From: UBA6019 sp035535055
GTDB lineage: Bacteria; Chloroflexota; Dormibacteria; Dormibacterales; Dormibacteraceae
Assembly (NCBI GenBank): GCA_035535055.1
Contig: DATLQT010000076.1
Location: forward strand, 1-22,530
DNA: 22,530 bases
Reading direction: 5' to 3'
Part shown: positions 13,549 through 22,508 of the stretch, piece by piece
Position numbering within the stretch: the stretch's first letter is position 1
Layout: each line of letters starts with the position of its first letter
Position numbers and translations under genes: made by a program
The notes under the pieces: model-generated
Databases searched by the model: none
What the model was told of the DNA's origin: nothing
Seen by the model: the letters and a program-made list of their open reading frames with translations, nothing else

Positions 13549-14631
13549 TTGAGCACGCACGCTGTCACCCTGCTGCCCGGAGACGGCGTCGGCCCCGAGA
13601 TCTGCGACGCGTCGGTCCGGGTTCTCGAAGCGACCGGCGTCAAGTTCGAGTGGGACGTCCAGCCCGCCGGCGAGACCGCCATGAAGGAGTACGGGACGCC
13701 GCTCCCCGAACGCACCCTCGACTCGATCCGGAAGACCCACGTCGCCCTAAAGGGCCCCATCGGGACCCCCATCGGCACCGGTTTTAGGAGCGTCAACGTC
13801 GCCCTCCGCCAAGAGCTCGATCTCTACGCGCTGGTGAGGCCCGTGAAGGCTTACCCGGGCGCCCGCAACCTCCGCGACGACCTCGACTTCGTGATCGTCC
13901 GCGAGAACACCGAGGACATCTACGCCGGGATCGAGTTCGAGGAGGGGACCGAGGACTGCAAGTTCCTTATCGAGGACATCTCCCGCCGGTCGGGCAAGAA
14001 GATACGGCCCGACAGCGGCCTGTCGATCAAGCCCATCTCGATCAGCGGCACCGAGAGGGTGGTGCAGTACGCGTTCGAGTACTCGCGGCGGATGGGCCGG
14101 CGGCTCGTGACGGTCGTCCACAAGGCGAACATCATGAAGCACACCGACGGCCTTTTCCTGGCCACCGCCCGCAGGGTCGCCGAGCGCTACCCGGACATCG
14201 AGTTCAACGACCGTATCGTCGACAACATGTGCATGCAGCTGGTGCTCCGGCCCTACGAGTACGACGTCCTCTGCTGCCCGAACCTCTACGGCGACATCAT
14301 CTCCGACCTCGGCGCGGGCATGATCGGCGGCCTCGGCCTTGCCCCCGGAGCCAACATGGGGACCGTCGCGGCCGTCTTCGAGGCGACCCACGGTTCGGCA
14401 CCCAAGTACGCCGGCCAGAACAAGGTCAACCCGATGGCGGTCATGCTCTCAGGGGTGCTGATGCTCCGGCACCTGGACGAGACCGACGCCGCCGACCGGA
14501 TGGAGGCAGCGATCGCTGCGGTGATCAAGGAGGGAAGGCAGCTGACCTACGACATGAAGGTCGACCGCAACGATCCCACCGCGGTCGGCACCTCGCAGGT
14601 GGCCGACGCCGTGATCTCCAAGCTGGGCTGA
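13549..14631 (+). CDS. icd: Isocitrate dehydrogenase, NADP-type cofactor residues
   Basis: This 360-residue member of the isocitrate/isopropylmalate dehydrogenase family oxidises isocitrate to 2-oxoglutarate in the TCA cycle. The isocitrate-binding pattern is present: S81 and N83 in FRSVNVALRQELDLYALVRP, and R87. Further landmarks are VRENTEDIYAG, the catalytic-Lys segment VHKANIMKHTDG, the metal-binding NLYGDIISDLGAG, and EATHGSAPKYAG. K286-Y287 match the K-Y pair that selects NADP in E. coli Icd, and YDM retains the following tyrosine, so NADP is likely. NAD-type enzymes carry D-I there. The length is short compared with the ~415-residue E. coli enzyme. The start is TTG at 13549 and a better one is not in frame. 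Confidence 0.9.
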   Translation: MSTHAVTLLPGDGVGPEICDASVRVLEATGVKFEWDVQPAGETAMKEYGTPLPERTLDSIRKTHVALKGPIGTPIGTGFRSVNVALRQELDLYALVRPVKAYPGARNLRDDLDFVIVRENTEDIYAGIEFEEGTEDCKFLIEDISRRSGKKIRPDSGLSIKPISISGTERVVQYAFEYSRRMGRRLVTVVHKANIMKHTDGLFLATARRVAERYPDIEFNDRIVDNMCMQLVLRPYEYDVLCCPNLYGDIISDLGAGMIGGLGLAPGANMGTVAAVFEATHGSAPKYAGQNKVNPMAVMLSGVLMLRHLDETDAADRMEAAIAAVIKEGRQLTYDMKVDRNDPTAVGTSQVADAVISKLG

Positions 14632-14643
14632 CGCTGGACTGGA

Positions 14644-14656
14644 GGCCCTCCGGGCC
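14644..14656 (+). terminator. Possible weak hairpin terminator after icd
   Basis: GGCCC-TCC-GGGCC forms a 5-bp stem 13 nt after the icd stop and is followed by CTTATCCTT, only partly T-rich. It overlaps the promoter region of the next gene. Low support. Confidence 0.25.
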
Positions 14657-14658
14657 CT

Positions 14659-14664
14659 TATCCT
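14659..14664 (+). promoter_or_regulatory. Possible -10 box TATCCT of the D,D-carboxypeptidase gene
   Basis: TATCCT ends 10 nt before the TTG at 14675, with no Shine-Dalgarno. Confidence 0.3.
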
Positions 14665-14674
14665 TGCGGCGGGC

Positions 14675-15712
14675 TTGTCAGCTCGCTCCCCCGTCCTAGC
14701 AAACGTCACTCCCAGGGAGCGCCGGTACGACCGAGGTCGTGCTCGCCGGCGGCGTGACCTCATTGCCCTCGCCCTGGCGCTGCTGGTGACCGCGGGCTGT
14801 GGCGCCGGCGTCGCGGCCCACGCGAGCCTGGAGCTCCCCTTTGGGCTGCTCGGCATTCATGCTCCGGCGCTCGTGAAGGCGCCATCGATACTGGCTCCCC
14901 CGGCGACTACGCGGCCTGCCACCATCCTTCGCGAGCAGGCGATCCCGAGCTTCAGCCTGGCTGCGGCGCCCTCGGCTGATCTCGGCCTCCACGCGAAGAG
15001 CGCGATCCTCATCGACCTCGACACCAACCGGGTGCTGTGGGCCGCCAACGCCCACCTTCAACGCCCGCCGGCGAGCCTCACCAAGCTGATGACGGCGGTG
15101 GTCGCGACCGACCTCGTCGGGCTTGACGCTCCGGTAACCGTCACCGGCGAGGCGGCGGCCGCCGAGCCGAGCCGGTTGGGGCTCACCGCCGGTGAGACGC
15201 TGACCGTTCGCGACCTCCTCTACGGCGCCCTCCTGCCAAGCGGGAACGACGCGGCGCTGGCGCTCGGAACGGGGATCGTGCCCATCGACCGCTTCCTCGC
15301 GCTGATGAACGCCAAGGCCGCCTACCTGCACCTCCACGACACCCACTTCAGCACGCCCAACGGACTCACCGACCCCGCCAACTACACGTCGAGTTACGAC
15401 CTCGCCGTGCTCTCCGCCTACATCGTCCGGAACTATCCCGAGCTCGCGGCGATCGCGGCAACGCGCGACTATGTGATCCCCGCGACGGTTACCCATCCGG
15501 CCTTCTACCCGCACAACATCAACCACTTCCTGGACGTCTACCCGGGGGCGGACGGCCTCAAGACCGGCTTCACCAACGACGCCGGCGGTTGCCTGATCGC
15601 GACCGCCACCCGGGGTGGCCGCCACCTGCTCCTGGTGCTGATGGGGTCCGACATCATGTTCGGCGACGGCGTGAAATTGATGGACTACGGATTCGCCACC
15701 CCGCCGGCCTGA
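14675..15712 (+). CDS. D-alanyl-D-alanine carboxypeptidase (S11 / PBP5 family)
   Basis: This penicillin-binding protein trims the terminal D-Ala from peptidoglycan stem peptides outside the membrane. The three active-site motifs are visible: SLTK at 134-137, SGN at 189-191 and KTG at 296-298. A basic N-terminus and one hydrophobic segment (DLIALALALLVTAGCGAG, about 28-45) form the export signal; TAGC resembles a lipobox, so it may be a lipoprotein, or the segment may stay as an anchor. The protein stops soon after the catalytic domain at 345 residues, so the C-terminal domain of classical PBP5 is missing, as in many S11 enzymes. The TTG at 14675 is the best visible start but is uncertain. Confidence 0.9.
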   Translation: MSARSPVLANVTPRERRYDRGRARRRRDLIALALALLVTAGCGAGVAAHASLELPFGLLGIHAPALVKAPSILAPPATTRPATILREQAIPSFSLAAAPSADLGLHAKSAILIDLDTNRVLWAANAHLQRPPASLTKLMTAVVATDLVGLDAPVTVTGEAAAAEPSRLGLTAGETLTVRDLLYGALLPSGNDAALALGTGIVPIDRFLALMNAKAAYLHLHDTHFSTPNGLTDPANYTSSYDLAVLSAYIVRNYPELAAIAATRDYVIPATVTHPAFYPHNINHFLDVYPGADGLKTGFTNDAGGCLIATATRGGRHLLLVLMGSDIMFGDGVKLMDYGFATPPA

Positions 15713-15734
15713 AACGCGCTGCGGTCACCCTCCC

Positions 15735-15740
15735 TAGAAT
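15735..15740 (+). promoter_or_regulatory. Putative -10 box TAGAAT of eno
   Basis: TAGAAT ends 7 nt before the GTG at 15748 and no Shine-Dalgarno is present, consistent with a leaderless mRNA. Confidence 0.5.
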
Positions 15741-15747
15741 CGAGCCG

Positions 15748-17025
<1,278 letters not shown>

Positions 17026-17038
17026 GCACGGTAAGCGC

Positions 17039-18199
17039 GTGAAGGCGGGCAGCAGGGCGGTCCACGCCGGCTACCCCAAGCGGGCCCGGGGCCCGCTCAG
17101 CCCGCCAATCGTTCAGACCGCCGTGTACGTCTACGAGAGCCTGGAGGACTATGACGCGGTCGCCCGCGGCGACGAGCCGGGCCACTACTACTCCCGGACC
17201 TCGAACGAGAACGTCGCCATGCTGGCCGACGCTGTAGCCGAGTTGGAGGGCGCCCAGGCGGGCGTCGCGACCAGCTCGGGAATGGCCGCGATCCTGGTCG
17301 CAATCGGTGCCCTTGCTCCCCGGCCCTGCCTGATCGTGGCGCCGCTCGACCTCTATGGCGGGACCTGGGTGCTCTTTCGGCAGGAGCTGGAGCCGGCCGG
17401 TTACACGACCCGGATCGTCGACTTCCGCGACCTGGAAGCGGTCCGCGGCGCCCTCGATGGAGCGGGGCTGGTGGTCTGCGAGACGATCACCAACCCGCTG
17501 GTGCGAGTAGCCGACCTGGAGGCGATCTGCGCCCTCGCCGGGGAGCGGGGGATACCGGTCCTGGTCGACAACACCTTCGCCACACCGATCCTCTGCCGCC
17601 CCCTGGAGCTCGGCGCCACGATATCGGTCCACAGCGCGACCAAGTACATCGGCGGCCACTCCGACCTCGTGGCGGGCGTAGCGGTGGGTGCCGCCGAGCC
17701 CATCCGAGCCGCTGCCGCCCGCGGCTCCCGCCTGGGCACCACGCTCGGTCCCTTCGAGGCCTGGCTCGCCGTCCGGGGCCTGCGAACGCTGCCGCTCCGG
17801 GTGGCCCGGATGAGCGCCAACGCCCTCGCCCTGGCCGAGGCATTGCAGGAGGCCCCGTCGGTGGAGGCTGTTCACTACCCGACGCTTCCCGGCTCGGCGC
17901 AAGAGGAGCTCGCCCGGCGGCTCCTGCCGGACGGTGCTGGCGGAATGCTTGCCATCCGGCTGGAGGGAGGCCGGTCGGCCGTACAGCGGCTTCTCGACCG
18001 TTTTCGGATGGTCAGCTTCGCCGCCAGCCTGGCGGGCGTCGAGACAACGGTCTCGCACGCCGAGGTCACTTCGCATCGGTCCTTCACGGCGGAGGAGCGG
18101 GCGGGCCTAGGCATCCACCCTGGAACGCTCCGGATCTCGGCGGGGATCGAGGAGCAGGACGACATCGTGGCCGACTTCTTGCAGGCGCTGGAGCCCTAA
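17039..18199 (+). CDS. Cystathionine gamma-synthase/lyase-family PLP enzyme
   Basis: This 386-residue enzyme is of the Cys/Met-metabolism PLP family (fold type I). The PLP lysine is K202 in SVHSATKYIGGHSD, with D177 in LVDNTFATP. The phosphate-binding YYSRTSN (about 50-56), TSSGMAAI (79-86) and LYGGTW are conserved. Family members make or split cystathionine, or use acylated homoserine with sulfide; this subfamily cannot be assigned from sequence alone. The downstream cysM and mec genes suggest a role in cysteine/methionine metabolism. The GTG start is 13 nt after eno. The stop overlaps the following small gene (TAATG), so translation is probably coupled. Confidence 0.9.
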   Translation: MKAGSRAVHAGYPKRARGPLSPPIVQTAVYVYESLEDYDAVARGDEPGHYYSRTSNENVAMLADAVAELEGAQAGVATSSGMAAILVAIGALAPRPCLIVAPLDLYGGTWVLFRQELEPAGYTTRIVDFRDLEAVRGALDGAGLVVCETITNPLVRVADLEAICALAGERGIPVLVDNTFATPILCRPLELGATISVHSATKYIGGHSDLVAGVAVGAAEPIRAAAARGSRLGTTLGPFEAWLAVRGLRTLPLRVARMSANALALAEALQEAPSVEAVHYPTLPGSAQEELARRLLPDGAGGMLAIRLEGGRSAVQRLLDRFRMVSFAASLAGVETTVSHAEVTSHRSFTAEERAGLGIHPGTLRISAGIEEQDDIVADFLQALEP

Positions 18200-18447
18200 T
18201 GCGGATCTATACCGCCGTCCAGCTGGCCGAGGTGACGCTCTTCTTCGGCGTCCTGATGGGCTCGTTGCTGCCGACACCCAACACGCACCCATCGCTGGCG
18301 GCGGTGGGCGGCGGCCTGCTGGTCGGCAAGGCCGTCCTCAACATCCTGGCCCCGGAGGGAGGAAGCATCCTCCGCCGCAGTCTTATCGGCTACAGCGCCG
18401 GGGCGGTGTTCATCGCGATCGGCATCGTCCTGATCCACGTCATCTGA
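18199..18447 (+). CDS. Small hydrophobic membrane protein
   Basis: This 82-residue protein has two to three hydrophobic helices: an N-terminal one (LAEVTLFFGVLMGSLLP), a middle one (LAAVGGGLLVGKAVLNIL) and a C-terminal one (GYSAGAVFIAIGIVLIHVI). No family is recognised. Its ATG overlaps the last base of the preceding PLP-enzyme stop (TAATG), which indicates translational coupling to that gene. A non-coding gap of 58 nt containing the cysM promoter follows. The coding status is supported by the hydrophobic pattern and the overlap. Confidence 0.7.
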   Translation: MRIYTAVQLAEVTLFFGVLMGSLLPTPNTHPSLAAVGGGLLVGKAVLNILAPEGGSILRRSLIGYSAGAVFIAIGIVLIHVI

Positions 18448-18491
18448 CCCGATATCCAGAGCGGAATTCCCGGCGCCGCAAGGCCGGTTCG

Positions 18492-18497
18492 TAGACT
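18492..18497 (+). promoter_or_regulatory. Putative -10 box TAGACT of cysM
   Basis: TAGACT is identical to the gnd hexamer and ends 8 nt before the ATG at 18506. Confidence 0.45.
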
Positions 18498-18505
18498 TGG
18501 TGAAG

Positions 18506-19420
18506 ATGATTCGCGATCGGACGACGGCCGGCAGCGTGCTGGAGTTGGTCGGCAACACCCCCCTGATCCAGGTCCGGCTCTTCGAGTCCGAGCACCCCCG
18601 GGTGGAGGTGTACGCCAAGGCGGAGTGGTTCAATCCCGGCGGCTCGGTCAAGGACAGGGCCGCGCTGGCGATGATCGAGGACGGCGAGCGGCGGGGCGTC
18701 CTCAGACGGGGCAGGACGATCATCGACTCGACCAGCGGCAATACCGGCATCGCCTACGCGATGGTCGGCGCCGCCCGGGGCTACCCAGTGAAGCTCGTGA
18801 TGCCGAGCAACGTTTCCGAGGAGCGCAAGCAGCTGGTCAGTGCCTACGGCGCGGAGATCGTTTACTCCGACCCCATGGAGGGCTCGGACGGCGCCATCCG
18901 AGTGGTGAGGGAGCTGGTCGCCAACGATCCCGACCACTACTTCTACCCCGACCAGTACTCGAACCTGGCCAACCCGCGGGCGCACTATCTCGGCACCGGG
19001 GTCGAAATCCTTGAGCAGACCGCGGGGCGGATCACGCACTTCGTGGCCGGCCTTGGAACCACCGGCACCTTCGTTGGCACGACGCGCCGGCTCAAGGAAC
19101 ACGACCCGGCCATCCAGGCGATCGCCTTGATGCCGGAGGAGTTCCACGGGCTCGAGGGCATGAAGCACCTGCCGACCTCGATCATCCCGGCGATCTGGGA
19201 CCGGTCGATCGCCGACGAGGTCTGGGAGAGTCCGACCGAGCCCGCCTATGACCTGGCGAAGAGGCTCAGCCGCAGCGAGGGACTGCTGGTCGGCCACTCC
19301 TCGGGGGCCGCGCTCTGGGGGGTCGCCAAGCTGGCCGCGCAAATAGAGGAGGGCGTGATCGTGACCATCTTCCCGGACGCCGGCGACCGCTATCTCTCCA
19401 CCGGCCTCTACCGCCGATGA
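18506..19420 (+). CDS. cysM: Cysteine synthase, CysM type (PLP-dependent)
   Basis: This 304-residue fold-type II PLP enzyme makes cysteine from an activated serine. The PLP lysine is K49 in NPGGSVKDRAA, the substrate loop is STSGNTG at 75-81, and the phosphate loop is GLGTTGT at 182-188. The GTTGT form, as in mycobacterial CysM, differs from the GTGGT of CysK. Mycobacterial CysM takes O-phosphoserine and receives sulfur from a thiocarboxylated carrier, CysO, which the Mec peptidase then trims. Here the stop overlaps a Mec-like gene (ATGA), matching that system, although no cysO is visible. The ATG at 18506 was chosen over upstream TTG/GTG because of the -10 box. Confidence 0.9.
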   Translation: MIRDRTTAGSVLELVGNTPLIQVRLFESEHPRVEVYAKAEWFNPGGSVKDRAALAMIEDGERRGVLRRGRTIIDSTSGNTGIAYAMVGAARGYPVKLVMPSNVSEERKQLVSAYGAEIVYSDPMEGSDGAIRVVRELVANDPDHYFYPDQYSNLANPRAHYLGTGVEILEQTAGRITHFVAGLGTTGTFVGTTRRLKEHDPAIQAIALMPEEFHGLEGMKHLPTSIIPAIWDRSIADEVWESPTEPAYDLAKRLSRSEGLLVGHSSGAALWGVAKLAAQIEEGVIVTIFPDAGDRYLSTGLYRR

Positions 19421-19827
19421 GAATCTCCCAGGAGGTGCTTTCAGCTGTCAATGCGCACGCGGAGGAGGGCTATCCGCACGAGATCTGTGGCTTCCTGATC
19501 GGGCCCCGCGGGGCGGGCCGTGTCACCAGAGCCGAGCGCGGCCGCAACACCGTGGTGGATCGCGCCCGCGACCGCTACGAGATCGACCCGCGCGACATGA
19601 TCCGCGTCCAGCGCGCCGCGGACGACAACGGGGAGGACGTGCTCGGTTACTACCATTCCCACCCCGACCACCCCGCGCGGGCCTCGGTCTTCGACGCCGA
19701 GCGCTCGTGGGCGGGCCCTTACTACCTGATCGTCTCCTGCGTCGAGGGCAAGGCGGTCGACGCCAACGCCTTCGTCGCCAGGGCCGACGGGGGCCCCTTC
19801 CGGGACGAGCCGATAGAGCAGGTCTAG
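19417..19827 (+). CDS. mec: JAMM/MPN+ metallopeptidase, Mec-like (M67 family)
   Basis: This 136-residue single-domain zinc peptidase has the full JAMM signature: E22 in YPHEICGFLIG, and H80-x-H82-P-x6-S90-x2-D93 in YYHSHPDHPARASVFD. In mycobacteria the homologous Mec releases cysteine from the C-terminus of the sulfur carrier CysO after CysM has joined them. The 4-nt overlap with cysM (ATGA) and the same direction strongly suggest the same role. No CysO/ThiS-like gene lies in the window, so the carrier is probably elsewhere or lost. The stop overlaps the next start (TAGTG). Confidence 0.93.
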   Translation: MRISQEVLSAVNAHAEEGYPHEICGFLIGPRGAGRVTRAERGRNTVVDRARDRYEIDPRDMIRVQRAADDNGEDVLGYYHSHPDHPARASVFDAERSWAGPYYLIVSCVEGKAVDANAFVARADGGPFRDEPIEQV

Positions 19828-20265
19828 TGCTGGACCTGGCCGACCCCGCCAACCGGCGGGTGGTCGACTACTTCGCGGCCCGTAATCTGGGCCGCCGACC
19901 GCGCGAGAAGGCGGCCTACTACCCGCCGGTCAGCCAGCTCACGACCCACCCAGATGTCCTCGCGCATCTCTGGGAGGAGGTGGGCGTTACAACTGCCGAA
20001 GGAGGCGGGTCGTTGGGTCGAGGGCGGGCCCTGTCTGGTCAGCGCCGAGGGTCGGATGGTCGCCTACGGGTGGGGTTCTGGCTACGCCCTCTGGGTACCG
20101 GAGGGCCGCCGGGCGGAGGCTGAGGCCGCCAGGCTCGAGCCGGTCAAGCACTGGATGGCCAGCCACTCGACCGACCTCGCAGCCGACCTCGGCGAGCGCT
20201 GGCTCTGGGGCCGCTTCCGGGGTGACGAGTCGGCCTGGATCGCCGAGGCGGCCGCCGCCAGCTAA
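19827..20265 (+). pseudogene. Gene of unknown function, frameshifted near 19985
   Basis: A GTG at 19827 overlaps the mec stop and opens a frame reading VLDLADPANRRVVDYFAARN and on to HPDVLAHLWEEVG. This frame then loses sense and stops at 20121. The next frame (+1) carries the coherent continuation LQLPKEAGRWVEGGPCLVSAEG, AYGWGSGYALWVPEGR and WLWGRFRGDESAWIAEAAAAS to TAA at 20263. One extra base at about 19983-19990 would explain both. Together they give a protein of about 145 residues coupled to mec. I do not recognise the family. Either a real inactivation or a sequencing error is possible. The IS begins 2 nt after its stop. Confidence 0.7.
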
Positions 20266-20267
20266 TT

Positions 20268-20292
20268 TCAGATGTCTGGACACCGAAGTTAA
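20268..20292 (+). repeat. Left terminal inverted repeat of the large IS
   Basis: It begins TCAGATGTCTGGACA, which is perfectly inverted at 22516-22530, and continues with partial matches. Confidence 0.8.
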
Positions 20293-20335
20293 GATGGCGT
20301 AGATAATTAGTAGTGCATTGCGGTCGAGAATGTGC

Positions 20336-20341
20336 TATGCT
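20336..20341 (+). promoter_or_regulatory. Putative extended -10 TGCTATGCT of the large transposase
   Basis: TATGCT with an upstream TG ends 7 nt before the GTG at 20349, consistent with a leaderless transposase mRNA from an element-borne promoter. Confidence 0.4.
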
Positions 20342-20348
20342 CTAAGGC

Positions 20349-22508
20349 GTGGGCTCAGTGCCACCAGACGTTCCTGCAGAGCCACTGCTTGAGCTTGAGC
20401 CGCTGGCCGGAATAGCCATCGGGAGGCGGCTGCGACTGATCCGCAACCGGCGCGAGGCGGCGGTCCTGTTGGGACCGACTCCGATCCATATCTATGGGGT
20501 TGGAGATCGGGCCGGTGAGACGGCGACGATCGCGTTGCTGGCGCGGACCAAGCTGGCCTCGGACATCGAGATTGGCGCTGCTTTCGGCCGGCATCGGAAC
20601 ACGGTGGCGCGAGTCACGCAACGACTGGAAAGGGAAGGGCTGTCCAGCTTGGTGCCTGCGAAGCGGGGACCCAAGGGTCCGAGCAAGGTGACTCCGGGGA
20701 TTCGCCTGCTGGTGGCAGAGAACTCGGGCCTGGGCTCCACGGAGTTGCGCGAGTTGGTCAGACAACGCAGTGGTGTGTTGTTGTCCACGGGCTACCTGCG
20801 CGCGCTGCGGTTGGAGCAGAGAACCACCTCCCAACTGGAACTGCATGGGGCCAAGCTCGTTGCGCCGGAGGCTGAGCCCGAATCAGTTGAAGTGCCGGCA
20901 GCAGACGCCCCGGTGGCGGCTCCGGCGGCGGTACCGGAGAGCAGTCGCGGGCGCTACTTGGGTGGTGCCCTTTACTTTCCGGCTTTGGAGTCGATGGGCT
21001 TGCTGGAGGCAGCGCGGGAATGCTTCCGGCTTCCGAACTCGGAGCTGTTCGGGGTGCGAGCGGTGATGCTGACCTTGTTCTATCTCACGCTGTTGGGGAA
21101 GACCACGGTCGAGGCCGCCAAGCACTTGAGCCGGTGGGAGTTCGGGCCGCTCATTGGCGTGGTTCGTGCGCCCGCGGTGAAGACCTTGCGCCGCAAGCTG
21201 GCGGAACTGGTGGCACAGGCGCAAGCCACTCATTTCGGGGAACTGCTGAGCCGGCGCTGGGTGGAGCAGGGCGTGCTGGCGACCGCCTTCCTCTATGTGG
21301 ATGGGCACATGAAGCTCTACACCGGCAAGCGCAAGCTGGCTGAGGTCTGGAACTCACAGCGCCGGATGCCGCTACCGGGAGTTCTGAACTACTTCGTCAA
21401 CGACCAGCAGGGCCGGCCACTGCTGTTCGTGACCGAGGAGGCCAACGCGAGACTGGCCAATGTGATGCCACGCATGGTGAAAGCCATCCGCGAGGTTCTC
21501 GGTGACCGCCGCTTCTCGGTCATCTTCGATCGCGGCGGCTACGACGGCAAGCTCTTCGACTGGTTGGGCGAGCAGGGGATCGACTTCATCACCTACCAGC
21601 GCGGCAATCCCAAGCTGGCGCTGGACCGCTTCGTGCGCAGGGAGTGCCGCTTCGAGGGCAAGCGGGTGCGCATGCAGCTGGCCGAGGACAAGGTCAAGGT
21701 CGGCGGCTCGGGGCCTTGGCGGCGAATCGTGTTGCGGGTCGGAGACGGTCATCAGACGCCGATCCTGACCAGTCTCGGCGACGAACTCGGAGCGGCCCGG
21801 ATCGCGTCCCTGATCCTGGCCCGCTGGCGGCAGGAGAACTTCTTCCGTTACATGCGCGAGCATCACGGTCTCGACCAGCTCTTGGGCTACGCCCACGCCG
21901 CAGCCGATGGCGCCCGCCTGGTCGCCAATCCCGAACGCAAGGCAGTGGAGAGAGAGCTCAAGTTGCGGCGCCAGGAGCTGGCTGCTCGGCGCGCCGAGCT
22001 AGGCCAGGCGGTGCTCGACGAGCCGCTCGATGGTGGGCGCAGCTCACACGGTCTCAAGGTCGCCCAGAAGGGCAAGGTGAGCCGGATGCGTTCCTTGGAG
22101 GCGGCCATCGCCGAGTTGGTTGAGCGTCAGCGCGCACTGCCCACCAAGGTGCCGCTCGCCGATGTCGGTAAGCGGGAGGTCATGCGCCTGGAGCAGAAAG
22201 CCATCATCGACCGCGTCAAGCTCACCGCCTACAACGCTGAAGAATGGCTGCTCGACCGTCTGCTCCCTCACTACCCCAATCCTCACGACATCCGCGCCCT
22301 CTTGCGTTCGTTCGCCGAGCTTTCGGGCGAGCTGCGCACGGTGGGCAATCGCGTCGTGGTAATCCTCGACCCGCCCGACACGCCACTTCACCGCCGAGCG
22401 CTCCGCGGGCTTTGCCAAGACCTGAACCAGATCGGGGCCACCTTCCCAGGCACAGATTTACCCGTCGTCTACGCCGTCGCCATGCACCATTCAGAGCTTG
22501 CCGCTTGA
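20349..22508 (+). CDS. Large DDE (IS4-superfamily-like) transposase
   Basis: This 719-residue protein is longer than typical IS4 or IS1634 transposases. An N-terminal helix-turn-helix region (about 70-110, with IGAAFGRHRNTVARVTQRLE) is followed by a basic linker. The RNase-H-like core follows, with candidate catalytic acids D318 (LYVDGHMKLYTGKRKL), D394 (VIFDRGGYDG) and E496 (ARWRQENFFRYMREHHGLD), the last resembling the Y-R-E signature block of IS4-type enzymes. A charged, probably coiled-coil segment (about 525-610) follows, then a C-terminal domain. The gene is intact. Family assignment is uncertain and an unclassified (ISNCY) group is possible. Confidence 0.88.
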   Translation: MGSVPPDVPAEPLLELEPLAGIAIGRRLRLIRNRREAAVLLGPTPIHIYGVGDRAGETATIALLARTKLASDIEIGAAFGRHRNTVARVTQRLEREGLSSLVPAKRGPKGPSKVTPGIRLLVAENSGLGSTELRELVRQRSGVLLSTGYLRALRLEQRTTSQLELHGAKLVAPEAEPESVEVPAADAPVAAPAAVPESSRGRYLGGALYFPALESMGLLEAARECFRLPNSELFGVRAVMLTLFYLTLLGKTTVEAAKHLSRWEFGPLIGVVRAPAVKTLRRKLAELVAQAQATHFGELLSRRWVEQGVLATAFLYVDGHMKLYTGKRKLAEVWNSQRRMPLPGVLNYFVNDQQGRPLLFVTEEANARLANVMPRMVKAIREVLGDRRFSVIFDRGGYDGKLFDWLGEQGIDFITYQRGNPKLALDRFVRRECRFEGKRVRMQLAEDKVKVGGSGPWRRIVLRVGDGHQTPILTSLGDELGAARIASLILARWRQENFFRYMREHHGLDQLLGYAHAAADGARLVANPERKAVERELKLRRQELAARRAELGQAVLDEPLDGGRSSHGLKVAQKGKVSRMRSLEAAIAELVERQRALPTKVPLADVGKREVMRLEQKAIIDRVKLTAYNAEEWLLDRLLPHYPNPHDIRALLRSFAELSGELRTVGNRVVVILDPPDTPLHRRALRGLCQDLNQIGATFPGTDLPVVYAVAMHHSELAA

